This document shows, one piece after another, positions 44,383 to 50,310 of a stretch of DNA of 64,000 nucleotides. Position 1 is the stretch's first letter. Every line of letters starts with the position of its first letter. Made by a program: the position numbers and the translations under genes. This DNA is from Prochlorococcus marinus XMU1404 (GTDB lineage Bacteria; Cyanobacteriota; Cyanobacteriia; PCC-6307; Cyanobiaceae). The DNA lies in contig NZ_JAAORE010000003.1 in the NCBI RefSeq assembly GCF_017696175.1, positions 248,001-312,000 of the forward strand. Reading direction: 5' to 3'. The notes beneath the pieces are model-generated. The model was not told the DNA's origin and did no database searches. It saw nothing but the letters and a program-made list of their open reading frames with translations.

Positions 44383-44426
44383 CGTCATGAGTGTTTGCCG
44401 ATAGGGATACTGGCAAGCACTTTTTA
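44383..44426 (+). terminator. AGGGATAC-loop hairpin (copy 2)
   Basis: CGTCAT, then GTGTTTGCC/GGCAAGCAC around loop GATAGGGATACT and a T-run, 14 bases after the microprotein stop. The stem differs from copies 1, 3 and 4 while the loop core is kept. Confidence 0.7.
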
Positions 44427-44457
44427 AATGCAGATTTTTAAACCCTTTTATCCATAA

Positions 44458-44645
44458 AGCAAGGTATCAAAAAACCCCTTATACCACCCATCTCTTACCT
44501 AAATAGGGACTTTGATGGATAATGAATTTATAACCAAAAAAGTTTGAGTAACACCTACTCAGGGCTTTAAAATTCGCTGAGATCCCTTGGTATGAATGAA
44601 GAAAAGTCTTGGCTATAGAAAACGAGCGGGATGCATTTTGCTAGT
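44458..44645 (+). repeat. R1 copy C: upstream region plus 5' stub of the EVE-domain gene
   Basis: CCACCCATC..CCTAAATAG then GACTTTGATGGATAATGAAT matches the other copies, and its left end resembles copy A (AAGGTATC..). The stub reads MNEEKSWL then TAG (44592-44618), related to copy D's start. With copy 2 of the AGGGATAC hairpin it fills most of 44369-44701. Confidence 0.78.
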
Positions 44646-44701
44646 CATATCAATGGTTTTATTTTTTATCAAAAATTCTATTCGAACCGCATTCGAACTT
44701 T

Positions 44702-44863
44702 TTATTGATTTATAGTCGATCTAAAATGATGAAATCTTTGATCGTCAACGTCCGCCATTAAATCATATTCTTTTAAATTTTTTGTAATCCGCTTATATTC
44801 AATATCATTTATTAAATAAGCTAAATATTTTTCTAAGAAATTTATATTGATTTTTAGATTCAT
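44702..44863 (-). CDS. Small protein, 53 residues, ending inside an R2 element
   Basis: MNLKININFLEKYLAYLIND then IEYKRITKNLKEYDLMADVD. Its final codons (HHFRSTINQ) are encoded by the complement of R2 element 4. Unknown, and the overlap with a repeat makes translation uncertain. Confidence 0.4.
   Translation of the reverse strand: MNLKININFLEKYLAYLINDIEYKRITKNLKEYDLMADVDDQRFHHFRSTINQ
44704..44731 (+). repeat. R2 element 4 (degenerate)
   Basis: ATTGATTTATAGTCGATCTA followed by AAATGATG. The conserved head is kept, but the terminator hairpin is lost. It lies after R1 copy C, as element 2 lies after copy D. Confidence 0.6.
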
Positions 44864-44943
44864 TAATATCCTTTATTTATTAATAGCTAATAATTAACGT
44901 TCTAACTTTTTTTTAATGAACACGCTCATCAAAGATAGAAAAC

Positions 44944-44988
44944 AAAAAAAAAGCTAGCTTACATCCCTAAAAGCAAGCTCTTATGACG
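44944..44988 (-). terminator. AGGGATAC-loop-like hairpin (copy 3)
   Basis: On the minus strand CGTCAT, AGCTTGC, loop TTTTAGGGAT, GTAAGCT and a long T-run. It lies 17 bases after the stop of the gene at 45005 and probably ends the long minus-strand hli operon. Confidence 0.7.
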
Positions 44989-45004
44989 ATTAAATTTTAA
45001 ATAT

Positions 45005-45184
45005 TTATGCTGGCAATTTACAATCAAGTTCTATTATCCCTTCATCAATAAGGAGACCAATTTTAAAAACTAGTGCCATATCTAACCTTGAAAACTCTGA
45101 TTGATGATCTGCAATCCAATCCAATTCGGATAAAGTTATTGATCCAGTTGCATTAACTAGGAGAAAAAGAATACCTAAATTCAT
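45005..45184 (-). CDS. Small protein, 59 residues, in the hli operon
   Basis: MNLGILFLLVNATGSITLSE then LDWIADHQSEFSRLDMALVF. The C-terminal LIDEGIIELDCKL gives a winged-helix-like or acidic end. It is the last gene of a series of closely packed minus-strand genes from 46080. Unknown function. Confidence 0.55.
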   Translation of the reverse strand: MNLGILFLLVNATGSITLSELDWIADHQSEFSRLDMALVFKIGLLIDEGIIELDCKLPA

Positions 45185-45188
45185 TTTT

Positions 45189-45278
45189 TTAATTAGTTGC
45201 TTTTTTTCCTTTAGCTATCATTACCACTGGCACTAATAGATATGTAAAGAAGGAGATTAAGAAAATATCTATATTCAT
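45189..45278 (-). CDS. Membrane microprotein, 29 residues
   Basis: MNIDIFLISFFTYLLVPVVM then IAKGKKATN. It starts 1 base after the hli stop and ends 4 bases before the next start. One span with a basic end. Confidence 0.45.
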   Translation of the reverse strand: MNIDIFLISFFTYLLVPVVMIAKGKKATN

Positions 45279-45279
45279 T

Positions 45280-45408
45280 TTAAAAAATACCTGGGATGAT
45301 CCAGCCAAAAAGACCGTAGTTTACCACCAATGCGAATAAACCCATCATTGCCATTCTTCCATTGGTTCTCTCGGCATTTTGCCAATAAGTTGGTTTTGAG
45401 TTTTCCAT
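45280..45408 (-). CDS. hli: High-light-inducible protein, 42 residues
   Basis: MENSKPTYWQNAERTNGRMA then MMGLFALVVNYGLFGWIIPG. ExxNGR is intact (ERTNGR). The second half (NYGLFGW in place of AYxTTGQ) places it in a different Hlip subgroup from its neighbours. Confidence 0.9.
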   Translation of the reverse strand: MENSKPTYWQNAERTNGRMAMMGLFALVVNYGLFGWIIPGIF

Positions 45409-45444
45409 TTTTTAATTGTTCGTTAATAAGAATGATTAAAATTT

Positions 45445-45531
45445 TTATTGTGGGTAAGCAATACTTGGTGATATCGCAGTAGTTATTATTGCAATGCCAA
45501 ATAGTGATATGGCAATTAGAAATGTTTTCAT
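45445..45531 (-). CDS. Membrane microprotein, 28 residues
   Basis: MKTFLIAISLFGIAIITTAI then SPSIAYPQ. Could be one span or a signal peptide with almost no mature part. Overlaps the upstream gene by 4 bases (ATGA). Confidence 0.45.
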   Translation of the reverse strand: MKTFLIAISLFGIAIITTAISPSIAYPQ

Positions 45532-45641
45532 AAAAGTCCTACTTTTCCTGCTGCAATACCCGCAGTAAGAAAGAAACCAAACTCTAAAAGATCTTTAGCA
45601 CTTGAAGGGACTGAGTTAAATAAAGATGAGATAAAAATCAT
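45528..45641 (-). CDS. Membrane microprotein, 37 residues
   Basis: MIFISSLFNSVPSSAKDLLE then FGFFLTAGIAAGKVGLL. Amphipathic start and a short hydrophobic end. Coupled to the 28-residue gene. Confidence 0.45.
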   Translation of the reverse strand: MIFISSLFNSVPSSAKDLLEFGFFLTAGIAAGKVGLL

Positions 45642-45656
45642 TTTGATATATATCCT

Positions 45657-45839
45657 CTAAGCTCCTTGGGGAACGTAGTTATACATCGGGGAGATTAATC
45701 CACCACCATCATCATCGTCGTCGTCGTCTTTCCATGACGAATTAATCAGCATTAACGCACTAACAATAAGTACTGTTATGACTGGCATAAAAGGAAAAAG
45801 TATAGTATTAAGCCAAGTGTTAATTCCTGCCTCAAGCAT
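45657..45839 (-). CDS. Asp-rich membrane microprotein (DDDDQDGG family), 60 residues
   Basis: One span (TILFPFMPVITVLIVSALML) is followed by NSSWKDDDDDDDGGGLISPM. Same length and layout as the 23840 product. It overlaps the hli stop by 1 base, so it is in the hli operon, which is the best clue to its role. Confidence 0.65.
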   Translation of the reverse strand: MLEAGINTWLNTILFPFMPVITVLIVSALMLINSSWKDDDDDDDGGGLISPMYNYVPQGA

Positions 45840-45973
45840 TACACAAAGCCAGGAATAATTTGACCAGTTGTTAAGTAAGCACCAATTGCAGCTATGAAGC
45901 CCATCATTGCAAATCTGCCGTTAAGCTTCTCAGCTATAACCTTTTCCTTCTCAACTGTTTTTGTGTTTATCAT
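45839..45973 (-). CDS. hli: High-light-inducible protein, 44 residues
   Basis: MINTKTVEKEKVIAEKLNGR then FAMMGFIAAIGAYLTTGQII. The ATG at 45973 is chosen because it overlaps the stop of the upstream hli by one base, as in the 31752/31859 pair. ExxNGR is intact. Confidence 0.92.
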   Translation of the reverse strand: MINTKTVEKEKVIAEKLNGRFAMMGFIAAIGAYLTTGQIIPGFV

Positions 45974-46080
45974 TAGAACCAACCAGGAATAATCTGACCA
46001 GTTGTTACGTATGCGCCAACTGCTGCAACGAAACCGAGCATTGCTGCCCAACCGTTAAATCTTTCTGCTTCAGGGGTCAT
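45973..46080 (-). CDS. hli: High-light-inducible protein, 35 residues
   Basis: The protein sequence is identical to that encoded at 31752-31859 (TPEAERFNGWAAMLGFVAAV..), including the ExxNGW variant. It is the first gene of a minus-strand operon reaching to ~45005. Confidence 0.92.
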   Translation of the reverse strand: MTPEAERFNGWAAMLGFVAAVGAYVTTGQIIPGWF

Positions 46081-46107
46081 TTTTATAAAGAGTAATTTAT
46101 GTAAACT

Positions 46108-46136
46108 AATATAACACTAATATTAATTTATGTAAA
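46108..46136 (-). promoter_or_regulatory. hli promoter, TTTACA-17-TATATT
   Basis: On the minus strand TTTACA (46136-46131) and TATATT (46113-46108) with a 17-base spacer and TGT before the -10, serving the hli operon at 46080. Confidence 0.6.
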
Positions 46137-46260
46137 GAAATTGGGCGTTTATGCTTATATTTGTATTTGATCTATACGCTTCTGTTACATAAATGTATTT
46201 CATTACGTATCTACACAAAAAAAATTTAAGGTCTAGTTCAAGTAGTTTTACAAGACTTTA

Positions 46261-46302
46261 ATTGACACTCGATTTAGAATAAGGGGCATTAGCTCCTTTT
46301 TT
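46261..46302 (+). repeat. R2 element 5
   Basis: ATTGACACTCGATTTAGAAT then AGGGGC/GCTCCT and six T, ending 1 base before the next gene's ATG at 46304. A terminator so close to a start suggests attenuation or transcription from within. Confidence 0.65.
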
Positions 46303-46303
46303 A

Positions 46304-46687
46304 ATGTCAAATACTAAAGCCATAGAAGATTTAATTAATGGTTATGCAACCAGTGAAGATTCTTCTTTTCTAATACCAAACGTAACTGAGGATTTTTTAG
46401 CTGTAAGACCAAGTGGAAATCCAATATCTGCTAAGGGATTAGTGGGAATGTTTGATAGTAAAGACTTAGTTGCAGAATCATCAGAACTAATCAAAACCCA
46501 CAAAATTGAAATTTACGGTGAGATAGCTTACGCAGTTTTTACTTTAAATGAAATCTTCAGTTATAAAGGAAATCAAAATAAGGATCTTTCAACTTATACT
46601 TGCATTTTTAAAAATGAAAATGGTACTTGGAAGTATTCTTGGATGCAAAGATCACAAGGCACTACTGATATGACCACATGGGAATAA
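46304..46687 (+). CDS. SnoaL-like / NTF2-fold protein
   Basis: It has 127 residues. The helical start KAIEDLINGYATSEDSSFLI, then GLVGMFDSKDLVAESSELIK, EIYGEIAYAVFTLNEIFSYK and the end CIFKNENGTWKYSWMQRSQG match the cone-shaped SnoaL/DUF4440-type fold. No ligand known. Its stop is followed directly by the ATG of a signal-peptide gene. Confidence 0.7.
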   Translation: MSNTKAIEDLINGYATSEDSSFLIPNVTEDFLAVRPSGNPISAKGLVGMFDSKDLVAESSELIKTHKIEIYGEIAYAVFTLNEIFSYKGNQNKDLSTYTCIFKNENGTWKYSWMQRSQGTTDMTTWE

Positions 46688-47104
46688 ATGAAACGCTTCC
46701 TTCTCCCACTACTAGCTGCACTAGCTTTACCTACTGCAATGGAAGCAAGTGTTATTTACGAGAAAATGAGCAGCAATGGTTGGTGTTCAAGAGGATCTAA
46801 ACCAAAAGCACCTTCTTCTAACTACAAATGCTACAAATTTATAGAGACTAATGATGGAGACTCTTCAGTCATATTTGAAGGGAGAAGGATAAGAGCATTA
46901 GAAAGTAAAAAATCTCTAAAACCTATTTCGTGGGGAGGAAGTGGAGCGACTCAATATAGCTATTACACTTTGTACTTAGTTGAAATTCATGTAAATTTTC
47001 TTGATAATATTGCTCGTTCAGAAAAAGGTTTAAATAAATTAAAGTGGAACAATAGAACTTATAGATTTACAAATAAAGGTAGGTGGGATAAGTTTATTTG
47101 GTAA
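46688..47104 (+). CDS. Exported hypothetical protein, 138 residues
   Basis: The signal peptide KRFLLPLLAALALPTAMEAS is nearly identical in protein and DNA to that of the next gene. The mature part (SNGWCSRGSKPKAPSSNYKC.. and NRTYRFTNKGRWDKFIW) is unrelated to it and has two to three cysteines. Unknown function. Confidence 0.65.
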   Translation: MKRFLLPLLAALALPTAMEASVIYEKMSSNGWCSRGSKPKAPSSNYKCYKFIETNDGDSSVIFEGRRIRALESKKSLKPISWGGSGATQYSYYTLYLVEIHVNFLDNIARSEKGLNKLKWNNRTYRFTNKGRWDKFIW

Positions 47105-47106
47105 AA

Positions 47107-47703
47107 ATGAAACGCTTCCTTCTCCCACTACTAGCTGCTCTTGCTTTACCTACTGCTGTAAAAGCTGAGGTAAGTTCTAATACTTCATCTAGAAAACCAT
47201 TCATTTTAGAAAGACCATGCCCAAGTGAATTTAGTAGTAAATGGGAGTGTTGGGGTTTTCAAACAATGACTAGGCTAATAAATGCTTCTGCTATCAGTTA
47301 CTGCGGAATAGAAAATGGATCCCTTGATAAAGAAGATTTCTGGGACTTTGCAATAGAACATGCTAAAAATAAATTTCCTCCTCGATCAAGAAGTCAAGCT
47401 CGAGAGGATATTATTGAACATATTCAAACAGATAGATTTGCTGTAATTAATGCGGCTCAATATAGACTAAAATTAGCGGGAGGATGCAATAATTTATTGA
47501 AAGATAATTATCCTTTATTACTAAGAGAAAGTTTGAATAATAATAGTCAAGAATATAATCATCACCAAGTCAAAAAGCAAAGACCTGCTTGGATGGTAGA
47601 GAAAATAAAAGGATGTTTTAAATATACAAATGATGAACAAAAAAACTATTGCATTAAAACCTATTCTCCATATGGCAATGCAATCCCAGGAAATCTGGAT
47701 TAA
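47107..47703 (+). CDS. Exported hypothetical protein, 198 residues
   Basis: Signal peptide KRFLLPLLAALALPTAVKAE, copied from or to the preceding gene. The mature part is Cys-rich (RPCPSEFSSKWECWGF, ISYCGIENG, GGCNNLL, KGCFKY, NYCIK), suggesting a disulfide-stabilised periplasmic protein. The ATG at 47107 is preferred over an in-frame TTG at 47098. Confidence 0.65.
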   Translation: MKRFLLPLLAALALPTAVKAEVSSNTSSRKPFILERPCPSEFSSKWECWGFQTMTRLINASAISYCGIENGSLDKEDFWDFAIEHAKNKFPPRSRSQAREDIIEHIQTDRFAVINAAQYRLKLAGGCNNLLKDNYPLLLRESLNNNSQEYNHHQVKKQRPAWMVEKIKGCFKYTNDEQKNYCIKTYSPYGNAIPGNLD

Positions 47704-47737
47704 AAATTAATTCATTTATTTTCACCAAAAATTTCTT

Positions 47738-47985
47738 AGGTCATATATACGAAGTAGCACGGTTGCATTGCCCCCCCATGCCATACAATACTTCCCTAAA
47801 TAGAGACTTTGATGGATAATGAATTTATATCTGAACGAGTTATTCTAACTTCATTCGAACCTGAAATTTTCGCCGAGATACCATGCCACAACAGGAACCT
47901 AGCTACTGGCTAATAAAAAGTGAGCGCGACTAGCTATCACTGCGATCTCAAGGAATCATAATTTTTTACCCAAACTTTACCCAAA
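47738..47985 (+). repeat. R1 copy B: upstream region plus 5' stub of the EVE-domain gene
   Basis: The left part matches copy D (TCATATATACGA.GTAGCACG). The start matches copy A: CGCCGAGAT.CCATGCCACA and MPQQEPSYWLIKSERD then TAG (47883-47933). The sequence after the stub again matches copy D. It fills the 47704-48056 gap. Confidence 0.82.
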
Positions 47986-48056
47986 CTTTTTTAAATTTGA
48001 AATTAATACTTTTGAAGATACTCGGCTGGTCATTATTTTGAATTTGAGAGTCTTTT

Positions 48057-48314
48057 TTGATCCTTAATCCGTACAATTTTGTTCCTCTAACCGCACACAT
48101 AAAACTTGAGATTAACTATTCAAATGAATTAGAACATAAGTGTAGTCAAGAGGTAAGTCTTATGGCATTAAACGACACATTCACCATCCAAGAGATGGAC
48201 TTGGATACAAAAGATCTTTCATACGATATTAAGGCGAAAGAACTTGAAGCTTACTGGAATAAAGAATGCGAAAAGCATCCTAGTAATAACCATTGCAAAA
48301 TTTTTTGCGATTAA
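48057..48314 (+). CDS. Conserved small protein, 85 residues, duplicate of 40953
   Basis: ILNPYNFVPLTAHIKLEINY, SLMALNDTFTIQEMDLD and end SNNHCKIFCD. The TTG start and the length are the same as in the other copy. Substitutions are spread along the protein, so it has been maintained rather than freshly copied. Confidence 0.65.
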   Translation: MILNPYNFVPLTAHIKLEINYSNELEHKCSQEVSLMALNDTFTIQEMDLDTKDLSYDIKAKELEAYWNKECEKHPSNNHCKIFCD

Positions 48315-48400
48315 TACTCAAACTTTTTAAGTATTCTTACGCTTGATTTTTATATATCATCCGTACTAAAGCATAGTCAGATAGAAAGGAGGAAAAGCAG

Positions 48401-48502
48401 ATGACTAATTTAACTATAGAGATTCTATTTTGGGCAATTTTAGTTTCTTATCTGGGATTAAGATTTTCTAAAACCTGGGATGGCTTCAAAAAACAGTATT
48501 AA
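48401..48502 (+). CDS. Membrane microprotein (NxxxEILFW family), 33 residues
   Basis: MTNLTIEILFWAILVSYLGL then RFSKTWDGFKKQY, with AAAGGAGG upstream. Paralogue of 41296 and 32186. Confidence 0.65.
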   Translation: MTNLTIEILFWAILVSYLGLRFSKTWDGFKKQY

Positions 48503-48515
48503 TTAGGAGGGAAAA

Positions 48516-48662
48516 ATGAAACTTCAAACACAATTCACAGTCCCCAAAAAAGGTCTGAGAGATCTTGATTATGTCAATAAAGTAGAAGTTTTAGAAGAAA
48601 CTTTTAAGAGAGAATGTCAAGATTACCCAACTAAAGAAGATTGTTTAGTTTGTTGTAACTGA
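48516..48662 (+). CDS. Small protein, 48 residues
   Basis: MKLQTQFTVPKKGLRDLDYV then FKRECQDYPTKEDCLVCCN. The C-terminal Cys cluster (EDCLVCCN) is notable. It has a TTAGGAGG site before it. Unknown. Confidence 0.5.
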   Translation: MKLQTQFTVPKKGLRDLDYVNKVEVLEETFKRECQDYPTKEDCLVCCN

Positions 48663-48734
48663 CTATTCATTAATCGGTTTTCATAGCTTATAAATTTTAA
48701 AAATATTCATAAATTTTTAAGGAGAGGTTTAACT

Positions 48735-49253
48735 ATGAAATTAAAATTCATGCCAACAAAAATTTTTAGAGAGACTCCAAAAGTGACATTCTTTGATGCA
48801 GGATTGGGGGCATCTAATGGTTGCGATGTGGTAATTCATTCTGAAGAAGCTATATCTCCTCCAGATGATTTTAAAGATGAACAATATTACGTTCACAATC
48901 ATCAAATTGATCACAACTTAGTTATTACTGGGGAAAGAACATTTGTTTTAATAAATCCTGCATGGGATGAGCCTCATCATGTGATTTATTTAAATAGATC
49001 TATGGGAGCTTTAGAAATTCCTGTTGGAACTTATCACAGATCAATCTCAGGCAAAGAAGGTAGTATTGTTTTAAATCAACCCACAAGAGATAAATTTTTT
49101 GATCCAGCTAAAGAATTTATCCCACAAAAATTAGACCAAATAAGTTTAATAAAGGCAAGAAAAACTCCACCTGTTTATTGGGTTTGGAAAAATGATCAAA
49201 TTAAGAGAGTTGGGTTTAATCCCCTAGAACGAAGAATTAAGACCCTTGCTTAA
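48735..49253 (+). CDS. Cupin-like protein, 172 residues
   Basis: A beta-rich sequence with a His-rich cupin pattern: YYVHNHQIDHNLVITGERTF, HHVIYLNRSMGALEIPVG, TYHRSISG. The RmlC-like fold is inferred. A GGAGAGG site lies 9 bases before the ATG. The next gene starts 1 base after its stop, so it is probably cotranscribed with the LOG-family gene. Confidence 0.65.
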   Translation: MKLKFMPTKIFRETPKVTFFDAGLGASNGCDVVIHSEEAISPPDDFKDEQYYVHNHQIDHNLVITGERTFVLINPAWDEPHHVIYLNRSMGALEIPVGTYHRSISGKEGSIVLNQPTRDKFFDPAKEFIPQKLDQISLIKARKTPPVYWVWKNDQIKRVGFNPLERRIKTLA

Positions 49254-49254
49254 T

Positions 49255-50121
49255 ATGAACAAAACACAAAAAGGTATTTCAACCAAAATTAATAATTCAA
49301 AAAATCTGAATTTAATTATTAATTCTGATACGTATAAATTGGCTTATGAAGATATTGGTTTGCTCAACAGAAACGAAATGCGCGGAGTCAGAATGCTGCT
49401 TGAAATTACTAAACCAGATTTAATCCTAGAAGAAAATAAAATTCTTTCAACCATAATAATTTTTGGAGGCGCAAGTATTGCAGAAGAATCAAAAACAAAA
49501 GAGAAAATTGACGATATAAAAAAGTTAATTAAAAAAAATCCTTCATCGGTTTTGCTTAAACGAAATTTAAATAGATTAGAAAATTTGCTATCAATGAGTC
49601 ACTATTATCAATCCGCAAGGGAGTTTTCTAAACTTGCTTCAATAAATAATCAAAGTAAATCCTGTAATTCTCATGTGATTGTGACTGGTGGGGGTCCAGG
49701 GATTATGGAAGCTGCTAATAGAGGTGCGTTTGAAGCAAATTGTAAATCTATAGGGTTAAATATCAGTCTTCCCAATGAACAAATCCCCAATGCTTTTATA
49801 ACTCCAGGACTATGCTTTAAATTTAATTATTTTGCATTAAGAAAGATCCATTTCGTCATGCGATCAATAGGAGCTGTATTTTTTCCTGGGGGTTTTGGAA
49901 CATTAGATGAATTATTTGAACTATTAACACTTCGTCAAACAGGAATGAAAAACAAAATCCCAATAATACTTTTTGGAAGAGAATATTGGGATAAGATAAT
50001 TAACTTCGAATATCTAGCTGATCTTGGATTAATTTCAGATGAGCACTTAAATCTTTTTGAATATGCAGACACCGCATCCGAAGCATGGGAAATTATCAAA
50101 TCATCAAATATCTCAGATTAG
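49255..50121 (+). CDS. LOG-family / lysine-decarboxylase-like nucleotide 5'-monophosphate phosphoribohydrolase
   Basis: It has 288 residues. The signature is VTGGGPGIMEAANRGAFEAN and PGGFGTLDELFELLTLRQTG. LOG enzymes release adenine-type bases from nucleotide monophosphates. Here an N-terminal ~80-residue extension precedes the domain, as in the larger bacterial subgroup. The ATG at 49255 is preferred over an in-frame TTG at 49246. Confidence 0.85.
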   Translation: MNKTQKGISTKINNSKNLNLIINSDTYKLAYEDIGLLNRNEMRGVRMLLEITKPDLILEENKILSTIIIFGGASIAEESKTKEKIDDIKKLIKKNPSSVLLKRNLNRLENLLSMSHYYQSAREFSKLASINNQSKSCNSHVIVTGGGPGIMEAANRGAFEANCKSIGLNISLPNEQIPNAFITPGLCFKFNYFALRKIHFVMRSIGAVFFPGGFGTLDELFELLTLRQTGMKNKIPIILFGREYWDKIINFEYLADLGLISDEHLNLFEYADTASEAWEIIKSSNISD

Positions 50122-50124
50122 GAT

Positions 50125-50310
50125 AGGTATCCAAAAAATAATGAAGTTCCCCCACACCACCCATCACTTTCCTAAATAGATTATTTGATAGATAATAAAT
50201 TCATATTCACAGAAGTTACCCAAACTTTACTCAAACCCTATATTTTCGCCGAGATCCCATGCCACAACAGGAACCTAGCTACTGGCTAATGAAGAGTGAG
50301 CCTGATGCTT
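50125..50310 (+). repeat. R1 copy A: 5' region of the intact EVE-domain gene
   Basis: Contains CCACCCATCACTTTCCTAAA, GATAGATAATAAATTCATAT, then CGCCGAGATCCCATGCCACA at the start codon. The copy runs to about codon 16 of the gene, where the other copies break off. The left end resembles copy C, while the start resembles copy B. Confidence 0.8.

Larger units (their letters stand above)
48039..48515 (+). repeat. Duplicated two-gene cassette, copy 2
   Basis: Matches 40935-41410 across both genes and the spacer. It lies just after R1 copy B. Confidence 0.75.

Noticed and set aside
42252-50310. R1/R2 repeats as a CRISPR array
   Set aside because: The copies are 2-3 kb apart, long and imperfect, with genes between them. 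There is no short-repeat/short-spacer pattern and no cas gene.
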